From: Bacteroidaceae bacterium
Lineage (GTDB): Bacteria; Bacteroidota; Bacteroidia; Bacteroidales; Bacteroidaceae
Length of the DNA: 64,000 nucleotides
Reading direction: 5' to 3'
Assembly (NCBI GenBank): GCA_017965425.1
Contig: JAGCPY010000005.1
Span: 1-64,000 of the forward strand
Shown: in pieces, positions 8,100-18,489 of the stretch
How the letters are laid out: each line of letters opens with the position of its first letter
Position numbering within the stretch: the stretch's first letter is position 1
Made by a program: the position numbers and the translations under genes
The notes under the pieces: model-generated
What the model saw: only the letters and a program-made list of their open reading frames with translations
Database searches by the model: none
Told to the model about the DNA's origin: nothing

Positions 8100-9809
8100 C
8101 TATCTCACCTCCAACTGCATCTCTTCCACGCTCTTCCCTGGCGGTGTCATGGGCAGTACGTCATCGTCCTCGAGGATGGCACATTCCAAGATGAATGGGC
8201 CTTGGGTTGTCAGCATCGTGGACACAGCTGCCGCCAAATCCTTGCGATCGGTAACAGCTTTGTATGGGATGCCGTAACCTTTAGCTAACAGTTCATAACA
8301 AGGATTCATCATGCGAGTGAACGACTTGCGGCGATTCCAGAACATATCCTGCCACTGACGTACATTGCCAAGGTAGTTGTTATTCATGAGAATCATCTTC
8401 ACAGGAGCTTGCTGTTCCATGATGGTGCCGAGTTCCTCGATACACATTTGGAAACCGCCATCGCCCATGAAACAACAGACCGTGCGACCGGGTGCGCCGA
8501 AAGTAGCTCCGATAGCAGCAGGCATACCATAGCCCATCGTGCCGAGGCCGCCACTTGTGCAGATGCTGCGACGCTTGGGGTAACGGAAATAACGAGTGGC
8601 AAAAAGTTGGTTCTGCCCCACGTCCGTCACTAACACGGCATCGCCTTGTGTAGCCTCTGCAACAGCGTTGACCACCTCGCCCATTCGCAACGGACCTTCT
8701 TGAGGATGTATGGCTGGTTCGATGACTCTCACTCGCTCCATCTCGTCAAGTGGCTTGAAAGAATCACGCCAAGCCTTATGGTCGGCCTTGTTAATGAGGG
8801 CAGTAAGTGCTGGCAACGATGCCTTGCAATCGCCAACGACAGCTACGGTGGTCTTCACGTTCTTGTTAATCTCGCTTTTGTCAATGTCCAGATGTATGAC
8901 CTTTGCCTGCTTAGCATATGTCTTTAAGTTTCCAGTCACACGATCACTGAAACGCATACCAATAGCAATGAGCACGTCACACTCCTGCTCCTTGAGGTTG
9001 ACTGCATAGTTTCCATGCATACCCAACATTCCCACATTCAGCGGATGTGTACTGGGTAAGGCACTCAAGCCGAGCATGGTTCGCCCTGCAGGAATGTCGG
9101 CTTTCTCTAAAAAAGCTATAAGTTCGTCCTGTGCATTGCCAAGCTCCACGCCCTGTCCCACCAATGCAAGCGGTTTCTGAGCGCCGTTAATCAGATTGGC
9201 TGCCGCTTGCACAGCTTCTTGTTCGAGTTTGGGATAAGGTACGTATGAGCGAACGAAATCCACCGTCTCCACCATAAACTCCACCAATTCCGTTTGCGCG
9301 TTCTTGGCAAAGTCCAGCACCACAGGACCTGGACGTCCACTGCGAGCAATGTAAAAGGCACGGCTGACAGCCCATGCGATATCCTCGGCACGGCGAATCT
9401 GATAGCTCCACTTGGAAATGGGCTGTGCCACGCCAACGAGATCTACTTCCTGAAAAGCATCTGTGCCAAGGGCAGAGATAGGCACTTGTCCAGCGATAAC
9501 TACAATGGGTGTGGAATCAATCATCGCATCGGCCACACCCGTGAGGGTATTCGTAGCACCTGGACCGCTCGTGACGATGGCCACACCTACCTCGCCGCTA
9601 ACACGTGCAAAGCCCTCGGCTGCATGTGTGGCCCCCTGTTCATGACGTACAAGAATATGGTCAAAGGCTTTTTTCTCGCCTCGTGTATAGTCATAAAGGG
9701 CATCGTAAACAGGCATGATACTTCCACCAGGATAGCCGAAAATGGTTCTCACTCCCTCCGCCTTCAAGGCCAGCATCAGTGCCTCACTGCCAGTGATTCT
9801 ATTATTCAT
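8100..9809 (-). CDS. ilvB: Acetolactate synthase, catalytic large subunit
   Basis: This 569-residue ThDP enzyme condenses two pyruvates, or pyruvate and 2-oxobutyrate, in branched-chain amino acid synthesis. VRHEQGATHAAEG contains the catalytic Glu; TSGPGATNTLTG follows; the ThDP/Mg site starts at GDGGFQM and ends about 27 residues later at NNNYLGNVRQWQ. Length is normal for the family. It has its own promoter at complement 9836-9867, so it need not be read through from the peptidase gene upstream. Co-transcription with ilvN and the thioesterase is likely. Confidence 0.96.
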   Translation of the reverse strand: MNNRITGSEALMLALKAEGVRTIFGYPGGSIMPVYDALYDYTRGEKKAFDHILVRHEQGATHAAEGFARVSGEVGVAIVTSGPGATNTLTGVADAMIDSTPIVVIAGQVPISALGTDAFQEVDLVGVAQPISKWSYQIRRAEDIAWAVSRAFYIARSGRPGPVVLDFAKNAQTELVEFMVETVDFVRSYVPYPKLEQEAVQAAANLINGAQKPLALVGQGVELGNAQDELIAFLEKADIPAGRTMLGLSALPSTHPLNVGMLGMHGNYAVNLKEQECDVLIAIGMRFSDRVTGNLKTYAKQAKVIHLDIDKSEINKNVKTTVAVVGDCKASLPALTALINKADHKAWRDSFKPLDEMERVRVIEPAIHPQEGPLRMGEVVNAVAEATQGDAVLVTDVGQNQLFATRYFRYPKRRSICTSGGLGTMGYGMPAAIGATFGAPGRTVCCFMGDGGFQMCIEELGTIMEQQAPVKMILMNNNYLGNVRQWQDMFWNRRKSFTRMMNPCYELLAKGYGIPYKAVTDRKDLAAAVSTMLTTQGPFILECAILEDDDVLPMTPPGKSVEEMQLEVR

Positions 9810-9835
9810 TTCGTCTTAATTACAGATTCGCGCCG

Positions 9836-9867
9836 CAAAGGTACGGCTAAATGTCAAGACTACCAAA
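9836..9867 (-). promoter_or_regulatory. Promoter of ilvB
   Basis: On the minus strand TTTG (9864-9867), a 20-nt spacer and TACCTTTG (9836-9843) match the Bacteroidetes consensus. It falls in the 80-bp gap between the M60 peptidase stop and the ilvB start, giving the ilvBN-thioesterase group independent transcription. Confidence 0.7.
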
Positions 9868-9889
9868 AATATCGCAACAGAATCCCTGT

Positions 9890-12800
9890 TCATGGTGCTG
9901 TGATAAACTTTTTACCATTACGAATGTAGATGGTAGAAGGTTGCAAGCGAGTCACACGACGACCAAAGAGGTCATAACATGGACTATTGGACAACTGTCT
10001 TTCCATGTGTTGCGGATCTTGTTCCAGAGCCTCAACGGCTGTGATGTTCTCATATTCGTCCAAATCGCCGACCAATGTTCCATAATCAGCCCATGCAGAG
10101 GCTTTATAAGCAGAAAGAGCCGACGCATAGACGTGTATGACTGGTTTGCTGGAGAAGAGATAGGAGGATACCGTAGGTGGCGTGAGGGGCTTGACAAAGG
10201 CATCTTTGACTTCAGAGCTATAGAACACGCCCTGTGACATACTCCTAACCCGAGAGCCTATCACCACGCGAGTCAGCTCTTTACAGTAGGCAAAGGCATC
10301 ACCACCCACAGAGACTATGTTATCAGGTATGTCGATTTCTTTCAACCCCGAGTTTGAAAAAGCATTAACATCAATCTTTGTGAGTTTCTGTGGCAATCGT
10401 ACACTAATGAGCTTCTTGAAGCCGTGGAAAGCATGATTGCCGATTGTATTGGTCGTTGTCTTGTAAGACTCATAATAGGCAGAACCACCACTGACGACTT
10501 TGGCTTCAGAGAGATCTATAGATGCCAGATTGCCTTCACTGAGAAGCTGACGAAGATATTTGATGTCAGTACCGTTGATGTTGCCTTCGATGGTAGCTTT
10601 GATGACATTTGCCGAGAGAGTATCTGCCAGGGTACCAGCTTTATCAAGACTAATATAGGCCGCCCCCTCTCCTGCCTTGTATGCCTCGTGCAACGTACCA
10701 TTGGCATCAATGGAATAGATGGTGAAATCGCTACCTATTGAGGATGGGATGCAATAGTTGAAAGCATTGGAAGCATAGACCATCTTACCCTCTTCATCAA
10801 GCATCAAGAATCCCACGCCTCCCTTGCCAGACATGGCATAAAGGGAGTCTGCCAACAAATAAGTATAGGAAGAAGACTGAGCCGTCTCGGTCAGATAGTC
10901 TGTAAACTGACCGAGATCACCACATTGTCCGACCTTATCTGAGTCGCGCCGTTTCTGGCCAGCAGTCGTGAGGAAGTCGGTTGTGAGAACATAGTCGGCA
11001 CGATCCTCGACAAAGAGGATGGTTCGGTTTTTATTTGGATATTGTGAGATTTCCGCCAAAGTGCGGTCAATATCGGCCTTACGGACACTCATGGTATGTG
11101 AACCGTAGTCTTCTATGGGATAGTTGGTCATCGGAATGAAGAATCCCCAAGCTGTAAAGAATTCCGTGAGGTCTTCTTGTGCCACTTCACAGACCTTGCG
11201 AACGAACTTCAGTGAACTGACGTTGCCGCCACCCCATACTTTAATGGGATCGTCTCGCAAAGCTTTGAAAAGATTGGGATAGAAGGAGGTGTTCTTCTGT
11301 GCTAAATGATAATAGAGATAAAGTTGCCAGTACATGCGTAACTGGCTGTCAACATTACGTATAAAGAATGGCACATTGCGGGCATATTCATCCATGATGG
11401 TAGAAAGAGGAGAACCTCCAGAGGTGACGAGCCCATCAAGATATCGAATGTAATTAGAGAAGAGGTTGTTGGAAGCCTCTGTGCCGCCCTCGAGATTGAT
11501 GGCACCTTGATTATTATGACCATTTTCATGACTTGAGCACCAGTCATCAAGCTCATAACGGCTGACATCGAAGGAGTTGCGAATACATTCGACCGAATTG
11601 TAGGAAGTGCGATAAGGAGTGGAATTTGCGTAGCCAGCATCACTCGATTCCCCCTCTATAGCAAAACAAGGATTGTTGTAATATATGGGGAAGATAGCTT
11701 CGCCACCCGTGAGGAAATAGGGTGCTCCTGCACGCTGTCCAGAAGCCACAGCTACAGTGTAGCCCATGAGGTCTTTCTGCCAGATGGCCAGACTATCGAA
11801 CCAGCTAATGCTCTTATCAATGGTTCTGGGCCAAACGGTTTTGTAAGTCGAAGTCTTGAAATTGAACAAAGCATGTTCACTTTTCACGGTAAAACGTTCA
11901 TGTGTTGCCCCTTTCAAAATAGCCCTATAGTCTGTATCGCTGTGACGAGCAACATCATAGTAGCCATTCACCACACCACCTTCAATATGAATTTTGATAT
12001 CTCGCCATTCGCTGAGTGTCTTTGTCTTTGACTGTGTATCTGCCGTATAAAGGATATAGTAAAGGGCATCCTTCAAACCGTCTATGATGTTCAAACCCTT
12101 TGAGAGCTTCTTACCTGTCTTGGCATTGGAAACAAGGTCGTTACCCATACAACCTGCAATGTAAAGGGTAGCATCCTCCGGAACATCCTCGTCTACAAAG
12201 ACATAAATAGGACTAAAATCTGCCGAGTAGATGCCTGTGGGATTCCCCATGTAACTACCACCAGTACTCTTCATAAGTGTATTCCAATAGGTAGCGTCAC
12301 TATAGGCATTGTAGCTGTGGATGCGGAAGTCTTTCTCATAGTTAGCCCATTGTTGATTTTTCAGCTTCACGGCTATTTCTGTCATGAAAGACGGCATCCC
12401 TCCATCCTTCATGGCGGAAACAAGGGCTTCATCGCTCATCGCCTGATAATCCGCTTTAAGGATGGTACAAGCGGCATCCTCGAAATAGGTGTCACGCAGA
12501 TTATTTACAATGGTAACTGAATCAGTTTCCAACGGATAGTAACTCTCCAATCTCCCTATGAGAGTTCCATACTGCTTCCAACCCGACTGCTTGTAATCAT
12601 CCAAAACGGATGAATAGACACGGATGGAAGGATTAGACGAAAACAGATAGGATGGGGTGCTTGGGGGCACCAGAGGTTTGACGAAAGCCTTCGTGACAGG
12701 TGACTGATAGAAAACGCCCTGATCCATTTTGGTTACACGACTGCCGATAATCACTGTAGCCAAAGAACCGCAATAGGCAAAGGCGTCACCACCTAAGCGC

Positions 12801-13228
12801 GACACACTATTTGGAATGTCTATCTCACGCAGACCTGACTTGGAAAATGCATTGCTCAAGATGGCGGTTATCGTATTAGGCAGCACGATGGCACGCAGTT
12901 TTGCACACTCTCGGAACATGTAGCTGCCGATGACATCGTCCTCGGTCTTATTACTCTCATAATATGCCAATCCACCTTTCACAATGCGCGCTTCGGACAG
13001 ATTCAGCGTTGTTACACTACCATTATTGATGAGTTCACGAAGGAACTTGACATCGGTGCCATTGATGGAACCTGTTACCTTAAGTTCTTTATCGCTGGTT
13101 TCCAATAATGTGGAAAGAGTTCCTGCGTTCTCCACATGAACAACCGTATCTGCCCAAACTTCCGTTGCAGTGCAACAGACGAAAGGCAGCAACAGTCCAA
13201 TCATTCTCGCAAAATTATTCCTTTTCAT
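9890..13228 (-). CDS. Secreted M60-like zinc metallopeptidase with flanking BspA-type leucine-rich repeats
   Basis: The 1,112-residue protein starts with a signal peptide ending near ADT. A leucine-rich (BspA/LRR_5-like) domain at about residues 30-240 is repeated almost in full at about 850-1070 (compare SGLREIDIPNSVSRLGGDAFAYC and SGLKEIDIPDNIVSVGGDAFAYC as shared segments). Between them lies a peptidase M60-like region with HENGHNNQ followed by LEGGTE at about residues 565-580, a plausible gluzincin zinc site. M60 enzymes act on glycoproteins such as mucins (family knowledge). The tail YDLFGRRV...IYIRNGKKFI resembles a T9SS sorting domain, so cell-surface display is likely. It lies 21 bp after ilvD, an odd place for such a gene. 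Confidence 0.85.
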   Translation of the reverse strand: MKRNNFARMIGLLLPFVCCTATEVWADTVVHVENAGTLSTLLETSDKELKVTGSINGTDVKFLRELINNGSVTTLNLSEARIVKGGLAYYESNKTEDDVIGSYMFRECAKLRAIVLPNTITAILSNAFSKSGLREIDIPNSVSRLGGDAFAYCGSLATVIIGSRVTKMDQGVFYQSPVTKAFVKPLVPPSTPSYLFSSNPSIRVYSSVLDDYKQSGWKQYGTLIGRLESYYPLETDSVTIVNNLRDTYFEDAACTILKADYQAMSDEALVSAMKDGGMPSFMTEIAVKLKNQQWANYEKDFRIHSYNAYSDATYWNTLMKSTGGSYMGNPTGIYSADFSPIYVFVDEDVPEDATLYIAGCMGNDLVSNAKTGKKLSKGLNIIDGLKDALYYILYTADTQSKTKTLSEWRDIKIHIEGGVVNGYYDVARHSDTDYRAILKGATHERFTVKSEHALFNFKTSTYKTVWPRTIDKSISWFDSLAIWQKDLMGYTVAVASGQRAGAPYFLTGGEAIFPIYYNNPCFAIEGESSDAGYANSTPYRTSYNSVECIRNSFDVSRYELDDWCSSHENGHNNQGAINLEGGTEASNNLFSNYIRYLDGLVTSGGSPLSTIMDEYARNVPFFIRNVDSQLRMYWQLYLYYHLAQKNTSFYPNLFKALRDDPIKVWGGGNVSSLKFVRKVCEVAQEDLTEFFTAWGFFIPMTNYPIEDYGSHTMSVRKADIDRTLAEISQYPNKNRTILFVEDRADYVLTTDFLTTAGQKRRDSDKVGQCGDLGQFTDYLTETAQSSSYTYLLADSLYAMSGKGGVGFLMLDEEGKMVYASNAFNYCIPSSIGSDFTIYSIDANGTLHEAYKAGEGAAYISLDKAGTLADTLSANVIKATIEGNINGTDIKYLRQLLSEGNLASIDLSEAKVVSGGSAYYESYKTTTNTIGNHAFHGFKKLISVRLPQKLTKIDVNAFSNSGLKEIDIPDNIVSVGGDAFAYCKELTRVVIGSRVRSMSQGVFYSSEVKDAFVKPLTPPTVSSYLFSSKPVIHVYASALSAYKASAWADYGTLVGDLDEYENITAVEALEQDPQHMERQLSNSPCYDLFGRRVTRLQPSTIYIRNGKKFITAP

Positions 13229-13249
13229 AGCTGAATATCTTAAAGATTT

Positions 13250-15031
13250 CTAATCAATGATTCTCACACCACCTTTGTCTGCACTCGAAACGCTTTGGGC
13301 GTATGCACGGAGAGCTTTTGAAATGAACCGCTGACGTCGCAATGGCTGATACGGACGGGCAGAAAGTTCCTCGTTAGAAAGAAGGACGTTGATGGTCCGC
13401 TCCGGTATATTGATGTCTATGATATCGCCGTCAATAAGTTTGCCAATGTTACCACCGTTGGCGGCTTCTGGTGAGATATGTCCAATACTCAGCCCACTGG
13501 TACCACCGCTGAACCGCCCGTCGGTAATGAGGGCACATTCTTTGCCCAAGTGCATTGACTTGATGTAAGAGGTGGGATAGAGCATTTCCTGCATCCCAGG
13601 CCCTCCTTTGGGTCCTTCATGGGTAATGACAACGACATCGCCTGCCTTCACCTTACCACTAAGAATACCTTCGCAGGCATCTTCTTGAGAATCAAACACC
13701 TTTGCAGGACCACGGAAGTGCCAGATGCTCACGTCCACGCCTGCTGTTTTCACCACACAACCATCTTGAGCGATATTGCCAAAGAGCACGGCCAAGCCAC
13801 CGTCCTTAGTGTAGGCATGTTCGATATCTCGGATGCAACCTGTGGCACGGTCGGTATCATAACTTTCGTAATAGGTCTCTTGCACACCTAACTGATTGCA
13901 AAAACACCCGCCAGGAGCTGAGAGATAAAAGGATGTCGTCGTAAGTTTACATCTTTCTATTTCTTCTCCCAAGGTTTTCCCATTGACCCTTTTTACGCTT
14001 GTGTCCAGAAGACCTCCCTTGGCCAGTTCACCAAGAATGCCCATGATACCACCAGCTCGGTTGCAATCTTCTACGCTATACTTCTGTGTGTTCGGAGCCA
14101 GTTTACACAAACATGGCACGCACCGGCTCAACGCGTCAATATCCTTCATGGTGAAGTCCACATCACCTTCTTGTGCGATAGCTAAAAGATGGAGAATCGT
14201 ATTGGTGCTACCGCCCATTGCTATGTCCAAAGACATCGCATTGAGGAACGCTTCCCTGGTACAAATAGAACGTGGCAGCACACTTTCGTTGCCATCCTCA
14301 TAATATGACAAAGCATTCTTCACAATCTGACGAGCTGCTTCTTTCATCAGTCTCACGCGGTTAACATGTGTTGCCAAAATAGTGCCGTTTCCAGATAAAG
14401 CCATACCAATAGCCTCAGTCAGCGAGTTCATAGAGTTGGCCGTAAACATACCTGAGCAGCAGCCGCAACCTGGACAAGCACGCAGTTCCACCTCAGCCAA
14501 CTCTTCGTCGCTGACTGTCGGGTCAGCACCTTTCACCATAGCAGAAATAAGATCGAGATTCTCGCCCTTGTACTTGCCAGCTTCCATCGGTCCACCACTG
14601 ACAAATATTGTCGGGATGTTCAATCGCATGGCAGCCATAAGCATCCCTGGTGTAATCTTGTCGCAGTTAGAGATGCAGATCATAGCATCGGCCTTGTGGG
14701 CGTTGACCATATATTCCACACTGTCCGCAATAATATCACGCGAAGGCAGCGAATAAAGCATTCCGTCATGCCCCATGGCTATGCCGTCGTCGATAGCGAT
14801 GGTGTTGAATTCTGCCGCATAGCAACCCAATGCTTCTATTTCACGCTTGACAATCTGTCCAGCTTCGTGTAAATGGGTATGACCAGGCACAAACTGGGTG
14901 AAAGAATTAACTACGGCAATAATGGGCTTTCCAAACTGTTCGCGTTTCATACCATTGGCAACCCATAGTGCACGGGCACCTGCCATGCGACGACCTTCAG
15001 TGCAGACTGCGCTGCGAAGCTGATGAACCAT
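13250..15031 (-). CDS. ilvD: Dihydroxy-acid dehydratase
   Basis: The 593-residue protein starts [20 protein letters not shown] and contains the IlvD signatures [12 protein letters not shown] and [16 protein letters not shown]; the cysteines in SNCDKITPG and [13 protein letters not shown] fit the iron-sulfur cluster site. It dehydrates 2,3-dihydroxy-isovalerate and -methylvalerate in branched-chain amino acid synthesis in the cytoplasm. A Bacteroidetes promoter lies at complement 15073-15104. The next gene downstream is the secreted M60-like peptidase rather than ilvB. ilvC is not in the window. Confidence 0.96.
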   Translation of the reverse strand: MVHQLRSAVCTEGRRMAGARALWVANGMKREQFGKPIIAVVNSFTQFVPGHTHLHEAGQIVKREIEALGCYAAEFNTIAIDDGIAMGHDGMLYSLPSRDIIADSVEYMVNAHKADAMICISNCDKITPGMLMAAMRLNIPTIFVSGGPMEAGKYKGENLDLISAMVKGADPTVSDEELAEVELRACPGCGCCSGMFTANSMNSLTEAIGMALSGNGTILATHVNRVRLMKEAARQIVKNALSYYEDGNESVLPRSICTREAFLNAMSLDIAMGGSTNTILHLLAIAQEGDVDFTMKDIDALSRCVPCLCKLAPNTQKYSVEDCNRAGGIMGILGELAKGGLLDTSVKRVNGKTLGEEIERCKLTTTSFYLSAPGGCFCNQLGVQETYYESYDTDRATGCIRDIEHAYTKDGGLAVLFGNIAQDGCVVKTAGVDVSIWHFRGPAKVFDSQEDACEGILSGKVKAGDVVVITHEGPKGGPGMQEMLYPTSYIKSMHLGKECALITDGRFSGGTSGLSIGHISPEAANGGNIGKLIDGDIIDINIPERTINVLLSNEELSARPYQPLRRQRFISKALRAYAQSVSSADKGGVRIID

Positions 15032-15072
15032 AAAAGTAAGTTTTAGTGGAACTCCTTGTTTGTTTTCGACGG

Positions 15073-15104
15073 CAAAAATACACTAAACGATTGGCAAAAG
15101 CAAA
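15073..15104 (-). promoter_or_regulatory. Promoter of ilvD
   Basis: TTTG (15101-15104), a 20-nt spacer and TATTTTTG (15073-15080) on the minus strand match the Bacteroidetes promoter. It is divergent from the slyD-like promoter just to the right. Confidence 0.72.
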
Positions 15105-15144
15105 TTTATCTTTGCTTTAGTGCAAAAAGATGAGAAAAAAGGTG

Positions 15145-15152
15145 TATCTTTG
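15145..15152 (+). promoter_or_regulatory. Probable -7 element for the slyD-like gene
   Basis: TATCTTTG fits TAnnTTTG, 39 bp before the ATG at 15192. No TTTG lies at the ideal distance upstream; the nearest is at 15111-15114, 30 nt away, so the -33 element is weak or absent. Confidence 0.5.
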
Positions 15153-15191
15153 CGGTCGGATTCACAGTAAACACATTAAAAATTATAACAA

Positions 15192-15749
15192 ATGACACAG
15201 AACAGATTCATCAAAACAGCCTATCGGATGCTAACCAATACGGCAGCTAGTCATAAGCTGCTTTACGAAAGCACCGAGGAACGTCCCGACTGCTTCGTCA
15301 CGGGCATGGGGCTAATGATAGAAGCCTTTGAAGAGAAACTGGCGGCAATCTCACCAGGCCACACCTTCGACTTCACCCTACCTCCCGACAAAGCTTTTGG
15401 CGAACGAGAAGAGGAAAAAATCATTCCTGTGTCCAAAAAAACCTTTGAAATTAAAGGCAAATTTGACGAAGAAAACATCTTCCCTGGTGCCGAGGTTCCT
15501 TTGATGAACAATGAAGGCGACCACTTCTATGGTACAGTTGTCAAAGTGACCGACACCGAAGTTGTCCTTGATTTGAACCACACATTAGCAGGCAAGGCCA
15601 TCCAGTTTGTCGGCGTGGTCATTGACAACCACGAAGCCACACTCGAAGAGATTGCCCGCACCTCAGAAATTCTGTCGGGCGAAGGCGGATGCAGTGGCTG
15701 CGAAGGATGCAGCAACTGTGGAGGCGGTTGTCATGGTTGTTGTGAATAA
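15192..15749 (+). CDS. slyD: SlyD-like FKBP-type peptidyl-prolyl isomerase with Cys-rich metal-binding tail
   Basis: The 185-residue protein has the split FKBP/IF-domain pattern of Sly[21 protein letters not shown], then [19 protein letters not shown] with the inserted chaperone flap, then [15 protein letters not shown]. SlyD proteins isomerise prolyl bonds, chaperone folding and hand nickel to hydrogenase maturation in some bacteria (family knowledge). The last 20 residues are packed with seven Cys and one His in a Gly/Ser context, a likely metal-binding tail. It is followed 23 bp later by aroC on the same strand. It should be cytoplasmic. Confidence 0.9.
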   Translation: MTQNRFIKTAYRMLTNTAASHKLLYESTEERPDCFVTGMGLMIEAFEEKLAAISPGHTFDFTLPPDKAFGEREEEKIIPVSKKTFEIKGKFDEENIFPGAEVPLMNNEGDHFYGTVVKVTDTEVVLDLNHTLAGKAIQFVGVVIDNHEATLEEIARTSEILSGEGGCSGCEGCSNCGGGCHGCCE

Positions 15750-15772
15750 TAATCACTCATCATCCATTTTTC

Positions 15773-16870
15773 ATGAATACCTTCGGCACTCTTTTCCGCC
15801 TTACCACCTTCGGCGAAAGCCACGGTCCAGCTATCGGCGGTGTCATTGACGGCTGTCCTGCCGGCATCACTCTTGACCTCGATTTCATTCAAGCAGAGCT
15901 TGACCGTCGTCGTCCTGGACAGAGCCGTCTCACTACTGCCCGCAAGGAAGAGGACCGTGTGGAGTTTTTGTCTGGAGTATTCGAGGATACCACCACAGGC
16001 ACTCCCATCGGTTTCCTTGTCCGTAACGCCGACCACCATTCCTCCGACTACGAGAATCTCCGTGATGTTTTCCGTCCGTCCCACGCTGATTACACCTATT
16101 ATATGAAGTACGGCATCCGCGACCATCGTGGTGGTGGACGTTCCTCTGCACGCGAGACCATCAGCCGTGTCGTTGGCGGTGCCATCGCCAAATTATGTCT
16201 CCGTCAACTCGGAATAGAAGTCAAGGCATGGACTCAACAAGTAGGCAACATCGCCTGTGAGCGAGACTGGACAAAGCTTGACCTCAACCTCATCGAAACA
16301 AATGATGTTCGCTGTCCAGACCTTGCCATCGCAAAGCAAATGGAAGACCTCATCCTGCAAGTCAAAGGCGAGGGCGACACCATTGGTGGCATCATCGCAG
16401 GTGTCATCACAGGCTGTCCTGTAGGGATTGGTGAACCCGTCTTTGGCAAGCTCCATGCCCAGCTTGGCTCAGCGATGCTCAGCATCAACGCCGTCAAAGG
16501 ATTTGAGTATGGTGATGGCTTTGCCTTAGCTGGTAAAAGAGGAAGCGAGGTGAATGACAGGCTGACTCCATGTAGGGGGAATAGTGATAGGAGCTGTTTC
16601 CTATCCAACTACTCAGGTGGCATCCAAGGTGGCATCAGCAATGGCCAGCCCATTCCTTTCCGCGTAGCATTCAAGCCCGTTGCTACCCTACTCCGCCCGC
16701 AAGAGACCATCGACATCCACGGCAACCCTGTCACCATCCATCCACGCGGACGTCATGACCCCTGTGTCCTGCCCCGTGCCGTCCCCATCGTGGAAGCAAT
16801 GGCTGCCATGACCATTTTGGATGCATGGCTTATAAATAAAGGACGGACTCTTCCCCCGCCTTCTCTATGA
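15773..16870 (+). CDS. aroC: Chorismate synthase
   Basis: The 365-residue protein begins [18 protein letters not shown] and contains the family motifs [34 protein letters not shown] and [17 protein letters not shown]. It makes chorismate from EPSP with reduced FMN, the last step of the shikimate pathway. The last residues (TLPPPSL) are encoded by a copy of the dispersed G/C-skewed palindrome at 16846-16879, so the natural C-terminus has probably been replaced or extended. It follows the slyD-like gene closely and precedes the cstA-like gene by 90 bp. Confidence 0.96.
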   Translation: MNTFGTLFRLTTFGESHGPAIGGVIDGCPAGITLDLDFIQAELDRRRPGQSRLTTARKEEDRVEFLSGVFEDTTTGTPIGFLVRNADHHSSDYENLRDVFRPSHADYTYYMKYGIRDHRGGGRSSARETISRVVGGAIAKLCLRQLGIEVKAWTQQVGNIACERDWTKLDLNLIETNDVRCPDLAIAKQMEDLILQVKGEGDTIGGIIAGVITGCPVGIGEPVFGKLHAQLGSAMLSINAVKGFEYGDGFALAGKRGSEVNDRLTPCRGNSDRSCFLSNYSGGIQGGISNGQPIPFRVAFKPVATLLRPQETIDIHGNPVTIHPRGRHDPCVLPRAVPIVEAMAAMTILDAWLINKGRTLPPPSL

Positions 16871-16879
16871 GGGAGGGAA
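16846..16879 (+). repeat. Dispersed G/C-skewed palindrome (aroC 3' copy)
   Basis: Plus strand GACTCTTCCCCCGCC, loop, then GAGGGAGGGAA. It provides the last codons and the stop of aroC. Confidence 0.65.
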
Positions 16880-16960
16880 CGATTACCTATTCTATAAAAT
16901 ACACAACTTCATAAATACATCCCCTCCCTTAAAAGAATGGTGAGGGGAGAACATCCAATC

Positions 16961-18448
16961 ATGACCACATTCATTATTAGTCTTATCTTATTGTTATTTG
17001 GCTACCTCCTCTATGGAGCTTTTGTCGAACGCGTGTTTGGCATTCAGCCTGAACGCAAAACACCTTCCTACCGCCTTCAGGACGGCGTGGATTACATTCC
17101 CATGCCCACGTGGCGCGTCTATCTCATTCAGTTCCTGAATATTGCGGGAACAGGTCCTATCTTTGGTGCCATCATGGGTATCCTCTTTGGCCCTGCTGCT
17201 TACCTGTGGATTGTCTTCGGCTGCATCTTCATGGGTGCTGTCCACGACTATCTCTGCGGCATGATTTCGCTGCGTCAGGACGGCGCCTCGCTGCCTGAGA
17301 TGGTAGGCAATGAGCTGGGTTCTGTTGCCCGTCAGGGTATGCGTGTCCTCTCCATTGTTCTACTCGTTCTTGTGGGCACCGTCTTCGTCACCACTTCTGC
17401 TGGTCTCCTCGCGACCATGACTAACGGTGCGTGGGGTATGGATCTCAGTGCCTGGCGGTGGCTGTGGCTCGGCTTCGTGTTCCTCTATTGTGTGCTGGCC
17501 ACGTTGCTGCCTATTGACACCCTTATAGGTCGCCTCTATCCCCTTTTCGGTGCAGCCCTGCTTGTCATGGCTATCGGTGTTGGCGTTGGTCTCTTTACGC
17601 AGACGGGTCTGCTGCCCGAGATTACCGATGCCCCCTTTGTTTCGCACCACCCCAAGGGCTTGCCAATCTTCCCCTTCCTCTGCATCACCATCGCCTGCGG
17701 TGCCATCAGCGGCTTCCACGGCACACAGTCTCCCCTGATGTCGCGTTGCCTCGAAAACGAACGTCGCGGTCGACTGGTCTTCTACGGCGCCATGATCACC
17801 GAGGGCATCGTAGCTCTCATCTGGGCTGCCGCCGCCATTAAGTTCGCCAGCGCCTTCAGCGCCAGTCCCGCTCACCCCAACGGCTCGCCCGATGCTTACG
17901 AGGGACTGTTTCAACTGCTGACCGACGATGGTAACACCTCCAGCAATCCCGCCGTCCTCGTCAATATGATTTGTCAGACATGGATGGGGCGTATCGGAGC
18001 CATCCTTGCCGTGCTTGGCGTGGTGGCAGCTCCCATCACCAGTGGCGATACCGCTTACCGCAGTGCCCGCCTCATCGTGGCAGACTTCATGCACTTAGGG
18101 CAGAAGAAAGTGCTGAACCGCCTGGTGCTGGCTCTGCCGCTCTTCGCTATCTCCGCAGCCCTGGTCTTCGTGGACTTCGACGTGCTGTGGCGCTACTTCG
18201 CTTGGACCAACCAGACGCTGGCCACCTGCTTCCTTTGGACGGCAGCCGTATGGCTCTTACGCCGAGGCCGCAACGCATGGATTGCATTCTTGCCCGCCGT
18301 GTTCATGACCATTGTCGTCACCAGCTATATCCTTGCTGCTCCAGAAGGTTTCCAACTCCCGATGACCATCAGCCTCATCGCAGGTTTTTCCCTTGCCATA
18401 GCCCTCGCAGCATGGTTCCTTCAATTCAAAGCCTCTAAAAGACTATAA
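16961..18448 (+). CDS. cstA: CstA-like carbon starvation / peptide or pyruvate transporter
   Basis: From the ATG at 16961 the protein has 495 residues and begins directly with a membrane helix (TTFIISLILLLFGYLLYGAF). An in-frame start at 16937 is possible but would put charged residues before it, and a GA-rich stretch lies just upstream of 16961. FLNIAGTGPIFGAIMG, GAVHDYLCGMISLRQDGASLPE and ACGAISGFHGTQSPLMSRCLENE are typical of CstA proteins, inner-membrane carriers linked to peptide or pyruvate uptake in starvation (family knowledge). About 13 or more hydrophobic segments are visible. It is convergent with the hydrolase gene. Confidence 0.9.
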   Translation: MTTFIISLILLLFGYLLYGAFVERVFGIQPERKTPSYRLQDGVDYIPMPTWRVYLIQFLNIAGTGPIFGAIMGILFGPAAYLWIVFGCIFMGAVHDYLCGMISLRQDGASLPEMVGNELGSVARQGMRVLSIVLLVLVGTVFVTTSAGLLATMTNGAWGMDLSAWRWLWLGFVFLYCVLATLLPIDTLIGRLYPLFGAALLVMAIGVGVGLFTQTGLLPEITDAPFVSHHPKGLPIFPFLCITIACGAISGFHGTQSPLMSRCLENERRGRLVFYGAMITEGIVALIWAAAAIKFASAFSASPAHPNGSPDAYEGLFQLLTDDGNTSSNPAVLVNMICQTWMGRIGAILAVLGVVAAPITSGDTAYRSARLIVADFMHLGQKKVLNRLVLALPLFAISAALVFVDFDVLWRYFAWTNQTLATCFLWTAAVWLLRRGRNAWIAFLPAVFMTIVVTSYILAAPEGFQLPMTISLIAGFSLAIALAAWFLQFKASKRL

Positions 18449-18489
18449 GAATCATGAGTTTCTGGATTTCAGAAGCTCTATGTCCCTAT

